Shown: positions 8,857 to 15,967, numbered from the stretch's first letter. The stretch: DNA of 64,000 bases from Lichenifustis flavocetrariae (GCF_026130545.1 NZ_JAMOIM010000002.1:1-64000), one strand, 5' to 3'. Translations and numbers: made by a program. The notes: generated by a model from the sequence alone, not told the origin.

Positions 8857-9140
8857 TGGCCTCCACGCTGGCCTATGCCTACCTGCGGGCGTGTGACGCG
8901 GAGGGTATCGACGAGGACGGCTGGACCTTCGATGCCCTCCTGGCGGCCGGCGGACAGGGGGCCGACCCGCCCCCGCCCGTGCTGCCCGCGCCGGCGGCCA
9001 CGTGGGCGGAGAACGACGCCCGCCGCCGGGCCGTCGAGGCGACGATTGAATTTGCCCGGGCCAAGGGCATCGAGGTGCCGGAGGACGTCACCGTCCGGCT
9101 GCTGCAATGGATTCACGACGTGAAAGGCTGGAACGCATGA
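8856..9140 (+). CDS. Hypothetical protein (94 aa)
   Basis: Starts inside the stop of the phosphoesterase (TGATG at 8854-8858). 94 residues: an N-terminal helical part, a Pro-rich linker near residues 35-50 and a second helical part (ARRRAVEATIEFARAKGIEV). No family recognised. The coupling suggests a partner or accessory of the phosphoesterase, which is inference. Confidence 0.6.
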   Translation: MASTLAYAYLRACDAEGIDEDGWTFDALLAAGGQGADPPPPVLPAPAATWAENDARRRAVEATIEFARAKGIEVPEDVTVRLLQWIHDVKGWNA

Positions 9141-9235
9141 GGCTCGGCGGTCCACGTGAACGGATCGCCCAACCGGCTGCCATGACTCGCGTTCCGGCGA
9201 CGGTGATCCACCTGGATCGGGCCGGATCGTCGTGA
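9137..9235 (+). CDS. Possible 32-aa ORF
   Basis: ATG overlaps the preceding stop (ATGA at 9137-9140) and the frame runs 32 codons. Composition is Arg/Ala-rich and no domain is recognisable. Only the overlap pattern, common to the genes of this region, supports it. Confidence 0.22.
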   Translation: MRLGGPRERIAQPAAMTRVPATVIHLDRAGSS

Positions 9236-9258
9236 CCCTCGCCGACCCGCACGCGGGG

Positions 9259-9325
9259 ACGCCCTGTAAACAGGGCGTTCGGGCCCGGACTGCGGGAAAC
9301 GCACTTTTTACAGGGCGTTTCGGGC
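9259..9325. repeat. Inverted repeat and partial direct repeat
   Basis: ACGCCCTGT at 9259-9267 and ACAGGGCGT at 9270-9278 form a perfect 9-bp inverted repeat with a 2-bp centre. ACAGGGCGT occurs again at 9310-9318, each time followed by a TCGGGC tail. There is no U-run after the hairpin. Possible protein-binding sites near the attachment site at 9430; function unknown. Confidence 0.5.
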
Positions 9326-9351
9326 ACGCGGATTCCGGCACTTTGGACCCG

Positions 9352-9379
9352 CACCATTCCCATTACCGTTCCCAACGCG
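9352..9379 (+). repeat. Direct repeat, left copy (possible integrase arm site)
   Basis: Begins CACCATTCCCA and ends TTCCCAACGCG. A close copy lies at 9560-9584, so the pair brackets the tRNA-Pro fragment about 50-80 bp on each side. Arm-type binding sites of tyrosine integrases have this arrangement; that role is inferred. Confidence 0.5.
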
Positions 9380-9380
9380 G

Positions 9381-9402
9381 AAAAGCCGCCCGGAGGCGGC
9401 TT
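9381..9402 (-). terminator. Rho-independent terminator-like hairpin
   Basis: 8-bp stem, AAGCCGCC at 9383-9390 and GGCGGCTT at 9395-9402, with a 4-nt loop. Read on the minus strand it is followed by TTTT (plus-strand AAAA at 9381-9384, overlapping the stem). It would stop minus-strand transcription coming from the gene at 9596-9973. Confidence 0.6.
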
Positions 9403-9429
9403 GTCGGTCGTTGATATCGTTGGTGTTTT

Positions 9430-9480
9430 TGGTCGGAGTAATAGGATTCGAACCTACGACGCCCTCGTCCCGAACGAGGC
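9430..9480 (-). other. 3' fragment of tRNA-Pro(CGG), candidate attachment site core
   Basis: Read on the minus strand, it contains a full anticodon arm (CCTCG stem, loop TTCGGGA with anticodon CGG), variable loop, T arm with GGTTCGAATCC, the 3' acceptor strand TACTCCG, discriminator A and encoded CCA. It resembles the 3' half of bacterial proK. Upstream there is no D arm or 5' acceptor strand (CGGAGTA expected), so it is not a functional tRNA gene. Such 3' halves are the classic crossover core left by tyrosine-integrase elements. No integrase gene lies nearby. Confidence 0.75.
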
Positions 9481-9559
9481 TCGTCGAAACGTTTCCCCTC
9501 TGTGAGTCGAGGGGAACGCTCGCGAAATCGTACTACGGCTCCCCTCTGGGAACAAACGA

Positions 9560-9584
9560 CACCATTCCCAACCATTCCCACGCG
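9560..9584 (+). repeat. Direct repeat, right copy (possible integrase arm site)
   Basis: Begins CACCATTCCCA and ends CATTCCCACGCG, matching the copy at 9352-9379 with a few gaps. Lies 80 bp from the tRNA-Pro fragment. Confidence 0.5.
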
Positions 9585-9595
9585 ACGACCTCGTC

Positions 9596-9973
9596 TCAGT
9601 CAGAAGGCTGTCCGGCCCGCAGCAGGCTCAGGGCCACCGGCACCGGGTTGGCGATCGCCCACTTCGCGCTTGCGAGCACCGCCGATACCGGCATCGTCTC
9701 GGACTGCCAGCCCGAGAGTTCGCCACCTTGTTCGGTGTTGATCCGGTATCGCTCGTCCCCGTAGACGATGAACGTGGTCAACGGAGTGTCGAGATTGAAC
9801 GCGGACGCGTCCACGGCCGACCACACGATGTCGAATGCGGCGATGGCCTCGATGTACAGACCGCTGGTCCGTGAAGTCGGGTCGACTGGCACGTAACGAG
9901 CACGACGCACGATATCGTCGTCCGGAACGGGGTATTCGGACTCCTCGTCGACCTGCTGATAGTCCTCGGTCAT
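9596..9973 (-). CDS. Hypothetical protein (125 aa)
   Basis: 125 residues, acidic N-terminus (MTEDYQQVDEESEYPV) followed by a compact mixed region (SGLYIEAIAAFDIVWSAVD, YGDERYRI). An AAGGAGG lies 4 nt before the ATG. It is the last of a minus-strand run of small genes reaching back to 11559, 60 bp after the preceding one, and a terminator-like hairpin follows at 9381. No family recognised. Confidence 0.6.
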   Translation of the reverse strand: MTEDYQQVDEESEYPVPDDDIVRRARYVPVDPTSRTSGLYIEAIAAFDIVWSAVDASAFNLDTPLTTFIVYGDERYRINTEQGGELSGWQSETMPVSAVLASAKWAIANPVPVALSLLRAGQPSD

Positions 9974-10033
9974 GCTGCCTCCTTGGCCACTCGGGCCCGT
10001 TTCACCGTCGCTGGCGAGGATCGGACCTGCGCA

Positions 10034-10231
10034 TCAGTGCTTCGTCGCCCCTTCCAGGCACTGCTCCAGGACGAACGCCGCCACGGCCCGGGCGATGTCG
10101 GCCGGGATGGCGTCGGGCGGGCCGCCTGCCGGGACGATGACGCCCGAGCGGTCGACGGTGACGAAATAGGCAAGGTCGCCGCGCATGGCGCAATAGCCGC
10201 CAATGCGGGGGTCTTCGACGACGGTGATCAT
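10034..10231 (-). CDS. Hypothetical protein (65 aa)
   Basis: 65 residues starting MITVVEDPRIGGYC. The ATG sits inside the stop of the upstream gene (TGATG at 10229-10233), and this start removes an Arg-rich stretch present in the longer frame. The sequence alternates short beta-like and helical parts (LAYFVTVDRSGVIVPAGG). Unknown function, within the coupled minus-strand cluster. Confidence 0.55.
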   Translation of the reverse strand: MITVVEDPRIGGYCAMRGDLAYFVTVDRSGVIVPAGGPPDAIPADIARAVAAFVLEQCLEGATKH

Positions 10232-10689
10232 CACGGTTCTCCCGAGGGTGCGGTGAGGGTTGCCTTGCTGAGGCAGCGCGGGCACGTCGCGGCGCGCTCG
10301 ACGGACACCCAGCCTTGGGAGCGGCCGCCGGGGCGCTTGCCGCAGGCGGAGCGACCCCACACGTAGTCTCCGGCGTCGTCGCTGGGCAGGACGTGGATCA
10401 CCCGGCCGCCGTCGGCTTCGAACCCGTTGGCGAGGCGACCCAGCAAGCGGTGGGGTCGGCCCGTGCCGCCGGGGACGTCGTAGCGCGGCGTGCGGAGCCA
10501 CGATTGCCGACGCTCTTCGTTGACCTCGGCGGCGTGCCGAGCCTCCCTCTCCGGCTCCCCCGCCTTCCAGGCCACCTGATCGGCGGTGCGCTTGGCCTTT
10601 TCCTTCGCGATCTCCTCGGGTGTCATGTCCTCCTGACGGCGGGCGCGCGAGATGGCGGCCATCTCCGCGATGATGGATTGCATCGTCAT
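10231..10689 (-). CDS. Hypothetical protein with C-terminal zinc-ribbon-like cysteines (152 aa)
   Basis: Start chosen at 10689 because the ATG overlaps the upstream stop (ATGA) and the earlier extension is Arg-rich shadow. Residues 1-70 are charged and helical (MAAISRARRQEDMTPEEIAKEKAKRT, a coil-like stretch). The C-terminal half carries an SACGK and a TCPRC motif, which could bind zinc, perhaps nucleic-acid related. No family recognised. Confidence 0.6.
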   Translation of the reverse strand: MTMQSIIAEMAAISRARRQEDMTPEEIAKEKAKRTADQVAWKAGEPEREARHAAEVNEERRQSWLRTPRYDVPGGTGRPHRLLGRLANGFEADGGRVIHVLPSDDAGDYVWGRSACGKRPGGRSQGWVSVERAATCPRCLSKATLTAPSGEP

Positions 10690-10955
10690 GCGAACGCGTC
10701 CTCCCCGTTCAGCACGATCTCGCTGATAGCCTCGACGCCGGCCGCGTCGAGGACAGCGCGCTGCGCCTCCTCTGGCACCATGCGGCCGTAGTATTCGTAG
10801 ACCTTCGCGCGACCCCGGATGACGTCGATGCCGCACTGGTAGATCTGCCGCTCCGAGGCGACGCGGACGATCCACGACTGGTCGCGACCGGTCTCCTTGG
10901 GCAGCATCGTCAGGGAGATGCCGGGGAAGCGGTCTTCGATGTGCTTGGGTTTCAT
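10686..10955 (-). CDS. Hypothetical protein (89 aa)
   Basis: 89 residues starting MKPKHIEDRFPGISL. The ATG overlaps the stop of the upstream HTH-like gene (ATGA at 10952-10955). Central part SWIVRVASERQIYQCGIDVIRG looks like a small beta-sheet, followed by helices. No recognised family. Confidence 0.55.
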   Translation of the reverse strand: MKPKHIEDRFPGISLTMLPKETGRDQSWIVRVASERQIYQCGIDVIRGRAKVYEYYGRMVPEEAQRAVLDAAGVEAISEIVLNGEDAFA

Positions 10956-11188
10956 TTGTTGTCCTCGATGTGTTTGCGGACGAGGGCCACGGCGGCGCTG
11001 CATTCGGCGCGGCGGTCCTGTGCGACAGTGAGGAGGTCCTTGATGACCCCGGGCGGGATTTCGAACTCGTTGGCGTGCCAACGCCGCAGGCGGCGGTCGC
11101 TGACCTTCAGTGATTTGGCGAGATCGGTCTGCCACTGCTTGCCGTAGAGCGCGGTGCCGACCTCCTTGAGGATCGAGTTGTCGATCAT
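10952..11188 (-). CDS. Small helix-turn-helix protein (78 aa)
   Basis: 78 residues. The segment WQTDLAKSLKVSDRRLRRW fits a helix-turn-helix of the phage Cro/XRE type, followed by NEFEIPPGVIKDLL, a pattern seen in small alphaproteobacterial phage-island regulators. The ATG lies in the stop of the upstream gene (TGATG at 11186-11190). It probably binds DNA and may regulate this cluster; inferred from the motif only. Confidence 0.6.
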   Translation of the reverse strand: MIDNSILKEVGTALYGKQWQTDLAKSLKVSDRRLRRWHANEFEIPPGVIKDLLTVAQDRRAECSAAVALVRKHIEDNK

Positions 11189-11559
11189 CAGGCCGACGCG
11201 TAGGCCAACGCGAGGGTGGCCAAATCGCTGGCCTCCTCGCCGAAGCGGCGCAGCATGTCGCGCTCCTTTGCGCCCCTGACCTGGGTCGGCAGGATGGCGC
11301 ACTTGCCCTGGAGGCGTCCGCAGACGGCAGCGAGCTGGACCAGCGTGTTGGCGTCCAGCGCCTCGTCCGGGTCCTTGAGGAAGCCCTCTACGCGTTCGAG
11401 GTCCTCGGCTTCCTGGGCGAAAGCCTCGTTGCCCGACCGTTCGACGTAGAACTTCAGGATGCGGATGCCGTGCTGGGCATCGTCGCGGAACAGCGCTTCG
11501 AGCTTGGCAGGCTCGATCGGCGCGTTGCGCGCGATGATGTTGAGTGTCGCTAAGAGCAT
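11188..11559 (-). CDS. Hypothetical helical protein (123 aa)
   Basis: First gene of the coupled minus-strand cluster. Mostly helical and acidic (APIEPAKLEALFRDDAQHGIRILKFYVERS). ATG at 11559 preferred: a GGAGG lies about 10 nt upstream; an ATG at 11580 would add seven residues (MGRRPST). No family recognised. Confidence 0.6.
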   Translation of the reverse strand: MLLATLNIIARNAPIEPAKLEALFRDDAQHGIRILKFYVERSGNEAFAQEAEDLERVEGFLKDPDEALDANTLVQLAAVCGRLQGKCAILPTQVRGAKERDMLRRFGEEASDLATLALAYASA

Positions 11560-11809
11560 GGTGCTGGGCCTCCTGCCCATGGGCGTGGCCTATGCCGCCG
11601 CCACTGACCTAATATTAGGTCGCTCTTTGGAGGGTTGCAAGCGCTGTTTCTGTTTTCCCGACATCCGTGAAATCGGATTGATTCGGTCGGCCGCGAGACT
11701 CCTTCCGATCAAGCCTCCTCGCGCGGGAGGGCGCGACCCAGCTCGCCATCAGGCAGGTCCTCTACGATCCTCCGCGCGACGTTTTTGCCTTTTCGCGTTG
11801 GGCGTCGCG

Positions 11810-12082
11810 ATGCAGGCCATCGAGAAGTTGCCGTCCCTCCCGACCTCACCGTACGACCGCGCCTACCTTCACCTGATGCGCTATTTCGCGACCGGCGACA
11901 CGTCGTTCGAAGAGGCCCAGAAGCGGATCATCGACGTCAAGGTACAGATCGAAAGCCTCGACCGGGTCGCGGCTTGGATCGTCTCGCAAGGGCGCGAGGC
12001 CGCGACCGACCGGGACGACGACGCCGGCTACCTGGCGCGATGTTTCCAGGCCGTGGAGCGACACCACCTGATCAACGGCTGA
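11810..12082 (+). CDS. Hypothetical protein (90 aa)
   Basis: 90 residues starting MQAIEKLPSLPTSPYDRAYLHL, helical throughout. The frame is open further upstream, but only from this ATG do composition and codon bias look coding. Divergent from the cluster starting at 11559. Unknown function. Confidence 0.5.
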   Translation: MQAIEKLPSLPTSPYDRAYLHLMRYFATGDTSFEEAQKRIIDVKVQIESLDRVAAWIVSQGREAATDRDDDAGYLARCFQAVERHHLING

Positions 12083-12147
12083 AGCGACGCGCTGCCGCAT
12101 CCGTTCACGTCTTGTTCTATCACGCGAACCGAGTCAATGTGTCGCGT

Positions 12148-12378
12148 ATGACTACACCGACCGCCCTAGCCTCCCGCATCCATCAAGCCCGCATCGCCGC
12201 CGGGTTCAAGACACCCGACGAGGCCGCCATAAAGTTGGCGATGGCAAACGAAGCGTACCGCAACCATGAAATCGGCCGCCACGCCGTCAAGCCCGCAGAA
12301 CTGAGGCGCTATGCCGAGGCATTCCGGGTGTCGCATGGGTGGTTGGCGACGGGCGTTGGGTTGGGGCCTGCGGGATGA
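12148..12378 (+). CDS. XRE-family HTH regulator (76 aa)
   Basis: 76 residues forming one helix-turn-helix domain: ASRIHQARIAAGFKTPDEAA then NEAYRNHEIGRHAVKPAELRRYAEAF and ending SHGWLATG. This is the layout of small XRE repressors, often encoded by prophages and islands. The start lacks a clear Shine-Dalgarno, so it may be leaderless or weakly translated. It is the best candidate for the local master repressor; targets unknown. Confidence 0.75.
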   Translation: MTTPTALASRIHQARIAAGFKTPDEAAIKLAMANEAYRNHEIGRHAVKPAELRRYAEAFRVSHGWLATGVGLGPAG

Positions 12379-12408
12379 AAAAAGGCCCGGCACTTCGTGT
12401 GCCGGGCC
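12378..12408 (-). terminator. Strong Rho-independent terminator (minus strand)
   Basis: Perfect 10-bp stem, GGCCCGGCAC at 12384-12393 and GTGCCGGGCC at 12399-12408, with a 5-nt loop. Plus-strand AAAAAA at 12378-12383 gives a U-run on the minus strand. It ends the small gene at 12419-12595 and lies at the tail of the XRE gene, so the two are convergent here. Confidence 0.9.
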
Positions 12409-12418
12409 GGTTGTCGGA

Positions 12419-12595
12419 TCAGATCGGCCTAGGACTGGCGTGGGGGAAACGACGGCCATGGACTACATGGCAGACGGTACCGACGTTCAGCCCGACGACG
12501 ATCGCGGCGTGGGTCTGCGAATAACCGCAGACATGGACGAGCCACAGCACGTGGCACGCCTTTTCATAGGTACAAGGGTAGTAGTATTTGGACAC
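12419..12595 (-). CDS. Small HTH-like protein (58 aa)
   Basis: 58 residues if started at the GTG at 12595; the frame is open to 12751. The body AIVVGLNVGTVCHVVHGRRF preceded by VCGYSQTH reads as a helix-turn-helix in which the protein samples a repeat-free core of about 40 residues. Similar short proteins occur in Methylobacterium-like genomes to my knowledge, but I cannot name a family. A strong terminator follows directly. Start uncertain: no clean Shine-Dalgarno. Confidence 0.5.
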   Translation of the reverse strand: MSKYYYPCTYEKACHVLWLVHVCGYSQTHAAIVVGLNVGTVCHVVHGRRFPHASPRPI

Positions 12596-12808
12596 GACGA
12601 GGCATCCCTCGCTAACGATGAAGGATGCTCCCGCCTTGATAAACGCCCCCGGGCGTGCGATCTTTCGATCCGTAGGGCCCGCACGGAAGCGCTCCCAAAA
12701 CGGGAGCGGTGACGTTGGGTTCAGGGACCGGGACCTCGGTGTTGGAAGCACCTTGGTTTCCGGTTTCCCTGACCCGCTATGCAGCGGTTCGGATCAAGCC
12801 CCTCTCCC

Positions 12809-13387
12809 TCATCTGAAGATTTCCGCTTCCGCCGCCTCGTAGGCCTGCGGATCGGGTTCGGTGGCGCGCTCGCCGTCGCTCCCCTGGTCGTGCCCGGGCT
12901 GTCCGAAGACGCCGCCCGTGTACCGTTGGGGCGCGGGCCCGCCGTCCTCTGTCGAGGTCGCGGCCGGCGGCGCAGGTGGTGGGGTTTCGGGAGCGGGACG
13001 CTTGAGGCCGTAGCCCTCGCCCTGCTTGTGGTCCAACTCGTCCATGTTGCTGAGGTACGACGACATGGTGCCGGACGGTTTCTGGCCGCCGATCTCGACG
13101 CCGGCCCTGGTCACCACTTCCAGCAGTTCGGACGTCTGGGCACGGGCGTTCTTTTTGGTCAGGTACTCGATCACGATGGGGCGGATCTGCGCGGCCTTGC
13201 TGCCGGGACGCGGACCGGATGGCCCGAAGGTCTTGATCATCGTATCGAGGACGGACGGCTTCGACGCGGCGCGATACGCTTCCAGAACGGCGCGAACGGC
13301 CTGGAGCTTGAGGAAGGTCGGGTTGCGGCTCAGTTCTTCCGTGAGCCGCTGCTCCTCTGCCTCCGCGATCGCGATGAAGTCGTCCAT
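12809..13387 (-). CDS. Hypothetical protein with winged-helix-like domain and disordered tail (192 aa)
   Basis: Residues 1-60 are helical (ATG, MDDFIAIAEAEEQRLTEEL). Residues about 65-120 (IRPIVIEYLTKKNARAQTSELLEVV ending MSSYLSNMDEL) have the helix order of a HARE-HTH/winged-helix domain, used in chromatin and restriction proteins to bind DNA. The last ~65 residues are Pro/Ala/Gly-rich and likely disordered. The upstream region holds an inverted repeat at 13446. A DNA-binding accessory role is inferred. Confidence 0.6.
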   Translation of the reverse strand: MDDFIAIAEAEEQRLTEELSRNPTFLKLQAVRAVLEAYRAASKPSVLDTMIKTFGPSGPRPGSKAAQIRPIVIEYLTKKNARAQTSELLEVVTRAGVEIGGQKPSGTMSSYLSNMDELDHKQGEGYGLKRPAPETPPPAPPAATSTEDGGPAPQRYTGGVFGQPGHDQGSDGERATEPDPQAYEAAEAEIFR

Positions 13388-13678
13388 GGGCCAATACCCC
13401 TGTTATCCCACATGTATACGGCCGTCTGCGATTTTCGGCAAGCCGGCGTCTGTGCAATGCAGACGCGCATACGCTCCCGGGACCTCACATACATTGACGC
13501 CATGTAATTCTTGTCTGGTAAAACCCTGTAAATACTCATATTTCTTTGATTGGCAAATCGGTAGGTGGAATCTATCCGCACCTAAAAACATACATGCTTC
13601 GTGGGCGTTGCCCACTTGACGGGAGGAAATCACGCTGGAGTGATTCGCGTCAGATGACGGCATCGCCTTTGATGCCGG
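13388..13678. promoter_or_regulatory. A/T-richer intergenic region with inverted repeat
   Basis: About 290 bp without a convincing gene, noticeably richer in A/T than its surroundings. It contains the inverted repeat GCGTCTG (13446-13452) and CAGACGC (13460-13466), and two ACATACAT words near 13488 and 13588. It is the promoter region of the gene starting at 13387 and the 3' flank of the PcfJ-like gene. Confidence 0.4.
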
Positions 13679-15247
13679 TCATCGCGCCATCCTCGCGTGC
13701 CGGGCGCTCAGGGCCTGATAGACAGCACGTTGGAAGTCGCGCACGTCCTCGCGGCCCATCCGACCTGCCTTGAAGGCACGGCGCTCCTGACGGTTCATGC
13801 CGGCCGCCTTCTGCTCGGCCTCGTCGTAGGGGGTGATGACCGTCGGCTCGGGCGTCTCCGAGAGTGACCGCTTCTCCCGTCGGTTCCAACGGCCGTTCCC
13901 CACGTGGATCAGCATGGCGTCCTCCATGACGCTCATGGGGTCGACGCCGCTCTCGACGGTGACCCTGCCGCTCCCGGCCGGCACCACGACGAGCGTCCGA
14001 CCGGCGACGCGGATCTCCGTGCGGGTCTTGACCGTCAGAGGTCGCCACCTTTCGTCGCGCCACAGGTAGACCTGTCCCTCGGGCGACCAGATGTTCGTGT
14101 CGAACCCGAACCGCAGGTTCACGCTGCCGTTCGCCCGGACGCGGTCTTCCGGCGGCCCATAGGTCGCCACCAGTTCGGGACCGTGGCGCTCGACCTTCCT
14201 CTCGCTCTTGCGTCCGGTCTCGTCCCACCAGGTGTCGATCCAAGACGTCGTGACGACATGGCCGTCGTGCATCGACACGGGGGCCGAGCCCCTCTTCGGC
14301 GTCTCGAACATCTCCGGCAGCATCGTGACACCGCGCGCCCGGTAGGCCGCCCGGAGCGGCGCCATGTGGCGCAACTCGTCCGGCTCCATTGGCCGGTTCC
14401 GGGCGCCGACGACCTGTATCGTGTGATTCTCTTTCGAGGCCGACGGGTCCGGGAGCACCATGTGGGTGTAGCCTTGGACGTCGTTGTGCAAGCGGGGCCG
14501 GACGTCCGGCGCGAAGAACGCCGTGAGCACGCTCCTCCCCTTGGCATCCCTGAGTGACCAGATGCCTCCCCGTTCCACCGGCAGCTTGGCGTGACGGTCG
14601 TAGCCGCCCCGGCCGACGCAATGGCCCATGGCGTCGCTCTCGCGGTCCAGGGCGTCCTCGGAGACGAGACACACCCAGTGGTGGCCGTCGTGGCTCTCGA
14701 CGCGGTCGGCCGTGCCGTCGCTGCCGGCGGCGACGGCCTTCCGTTTGGCCATGGCGGCGTGCCACTTGCGGGAGCGTTCCTCGGCCTGGGCCCAGGTCAT
14801 CCGGTGGAGGCGCGTGCACAGGGGCGGGTCGGACATGTAGAGCCCATTGAGCCAGTCGACGAGGTAGCAATCGTTCGTCGAGATCAGGTACTCGCGAAGG
14901 CGGCGATGGAAATCACTCCAATCACCCACGTTGCCTTTGGCGAGCATCGGCATCGTGAAACTGCCTTCGGCTGCGGCGTCGCGCACGCGGATCGCTTTCG
15001 CGATGGCCAGCTCATCCCATGACATCTTGGGGCTGAATTTTCCCCAGGGGAGCTTCGCTGCAACGAGGGGCGGCAACACTTGCTGAAAGCTCTCGACTCC
15101 GACCATAGCCCTGGCGCGCTCCACCAGCACGTCGGGGTACACGCGCATCACCCAATCGCGCATCAGAGTGCCCTCGCACTCGCCTGCAAGGAACACCGCG
15201 ATGCTGGTGAACATCGGCAAATCGTAGGGGATGAAGCGGTGGCTCAT
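13679..15247 (-). CDS. PcfJ-like protein (522 aa)
   Basis: ATG at 15247 chosen because it overlaps the upstream stop (ATGA) and the 59-residue extension of the longer frame is Arg-rich. Near residues 195-235 the sequence DAMGHCVGRGGYD followed by GGIWSLRDAKGRSVLTAFF matches the core of the PcfJ-like domain found in conjugative plasmids, phages and islands (paired Cys/His around a conserved GHCV). The C-terminal 200 residues are beta-rich and end in a basic tail. The molecular role of PcfJ-like proteins is not established. Large for this region; it closes the minus-strand cluster from 17163. Confidence 0.65.
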   Translation of the reverse strand: MSHRFIPYDLPMFTSIAVFLAGECEGTLMRDWVMRVYPDVLVERARAMVGVESFQQVLPPLVAAKLPWGKFSPKMSWDELAIAKAIRVRDAAAEGSFTMPMLAKGNVGDWSDFHRRLREYLISTNDCYLVDWLNGLYMSDPPLCTRLHRMTWAQAEERSRKWHAAMAKRKAVAAGSDGTADRVESHDGHHWVCLVSEDALDRESDAMGHCVGRGGYDRHAKLPVERGGIWSLRDAKGRSVLTAFFAPDVRPRLHNDVQGYTHMVLPDPSASKENHTIQVVGARNRPMEPDELRHMAPLRAAYRARGVTMLPEMFETPKRGSAPVSMHDGHVVTTSWIDTWWDETGRKSERKVERHGPELVATYGPPEDRVRANGSVNLRFGFDTNIWSPEGQVYLWRDERWRPLTVKTRTEIRVAGRTLVVVPAGSGRVTVESGVDPMSVMEDAMLIHVGNGRWNRREKRSLSETPEPTVITPYDEAEQKAAGMNRQERRAFKAGRMGREDVRDFQRAVYQALSARHARMAR

Positions 15248-15528
15248 TGTCCCGCCTTCCCCATCCAGGCCTGGACGTCGATCCCCATGCGGATCGCCCG
15301 GGCCTTGCCGAGCGCGATGGCCCGCTCGCGATCGTCGTACGGGAACAGCGTCATGAGCCGCCGCCGGGCCTCCGACGCGAGCTTGGCGTTCGTGTCGGCG
15401 TGGAAATCGCCGTGGACCAGCCACAGCAGCCCGTATGCGGTCAGCAGGCGTTCCCGGTCATCGGCATCCCACATCTTTTGGAATTCATCCTCCGGGACGG
15501 CTTGGACGGGCGGCTTGGTGACCGTCAT
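15244..15528 (-). CDS. Hypothetical protein (94 aa)
   Basis: 94 residues, overlapping both neighbours by 4 bases (ATGA at each end). Contains a helical run (DEFQKMWDADDRERLLTAYGLLWLV) and an Ala/Arg helix. No family recognised. Co-translated with the PcfJ-like gene downstream. Confidence 0.6.
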   Translation of the reverse strand: MTVTKPPVQAVPEDEFQKMWDADDRERLLTAYGLLWLVHGDFHADTNAKLASEARRRLMTLFPYDDRERAIALGKARAIRMGIDVQAWMGKAGQ

Positions 15529-15905
15529 GCCGCCACCTCGTCGTCATCGTCGTTCCTAGGGAACGGGTGGTTGCCCTCGATCCAACTGTCCCGAAAGAAA
15601 TCCATCGCCTTTTCCAGGGCGCGCTTTTCCAGGGCGGCCTCGATCTCGGTCCGATCCTGCTCGGGCACGTCATCCCAGGCGACCTCGTCGCCATCGCGGA
15701 CGACAAGGTCCGGATGATCGTTGTCGGCGCGGAAGTTGCGGATGTCCTCGCCTCCGAAGACCACGGTGTCCGTCCGGACGTCGCACCAGTAGTCGACGAT
15801 GGTCACCACCCTGTAGGCATGGCCGCCGATCGACCTGACGTCCAGGTCGGCATCGAAATGGCCGCCGACGTCCTCTTCCCAGGTTCCCTTGTCCTCGTCC
15901 GCCAT
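15525..15905 (-). CDS. Hypothetical acidic protein (126 aa)
   Basis: 126 residues, strongly acidic (opens MADEDKGTWEEDVGGHF, ends DDDDEVAA). Start at 15905 supported by GGAGG 8 nt upstream; the longer frame is Arg-rich before that point. The core VVTIVDYWCDVRTDTVVFGGEDIRNF looks beta-rich. Its stop overlaps the next ATG. Acidic small proteins in islands are sometimes DNA mimics; nothing here proves that. Confidence 0.6.
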   Translation of the reverse strand: MADEDKGTWEEDVGGHFDADLDVRSIGGHAYRVVTIVDYWCDVRTDTVVFGGEDIRNFRADNDHPDLVVRDGDEVAWDDVPEQDRTEIEAALEKRALEKAMDFFRDSWIEGNHPFPRNDDDDEVAA

Positions 15906-15967
15906 CGTCCGCCTCCGCGACACTCCTGGGGATCGACGCGACCGCGGAGTGCTGAAAGCTCCAAGGA

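Noticed and set aside
9414-9510. A complete tRNA-Pro gene
   Set aside because: No D arm or 5' acceptor strand complementary to TACTCCG can be found upstream of the anticodon arm.
9411-9764. Plus-strand ORF containing GFEPTT
   Set aside because: It is the typical peptide read from the reverse of a tRNA T-loop and runs across the tRNA-Pro fragment.
13403-13663. Minus-strand 86-codon ORF upstream of the PcfJ-like gene
   Set aside because: Lies in A/T-richer intergenic DNA, no ribosome-binding site, no coding bias.
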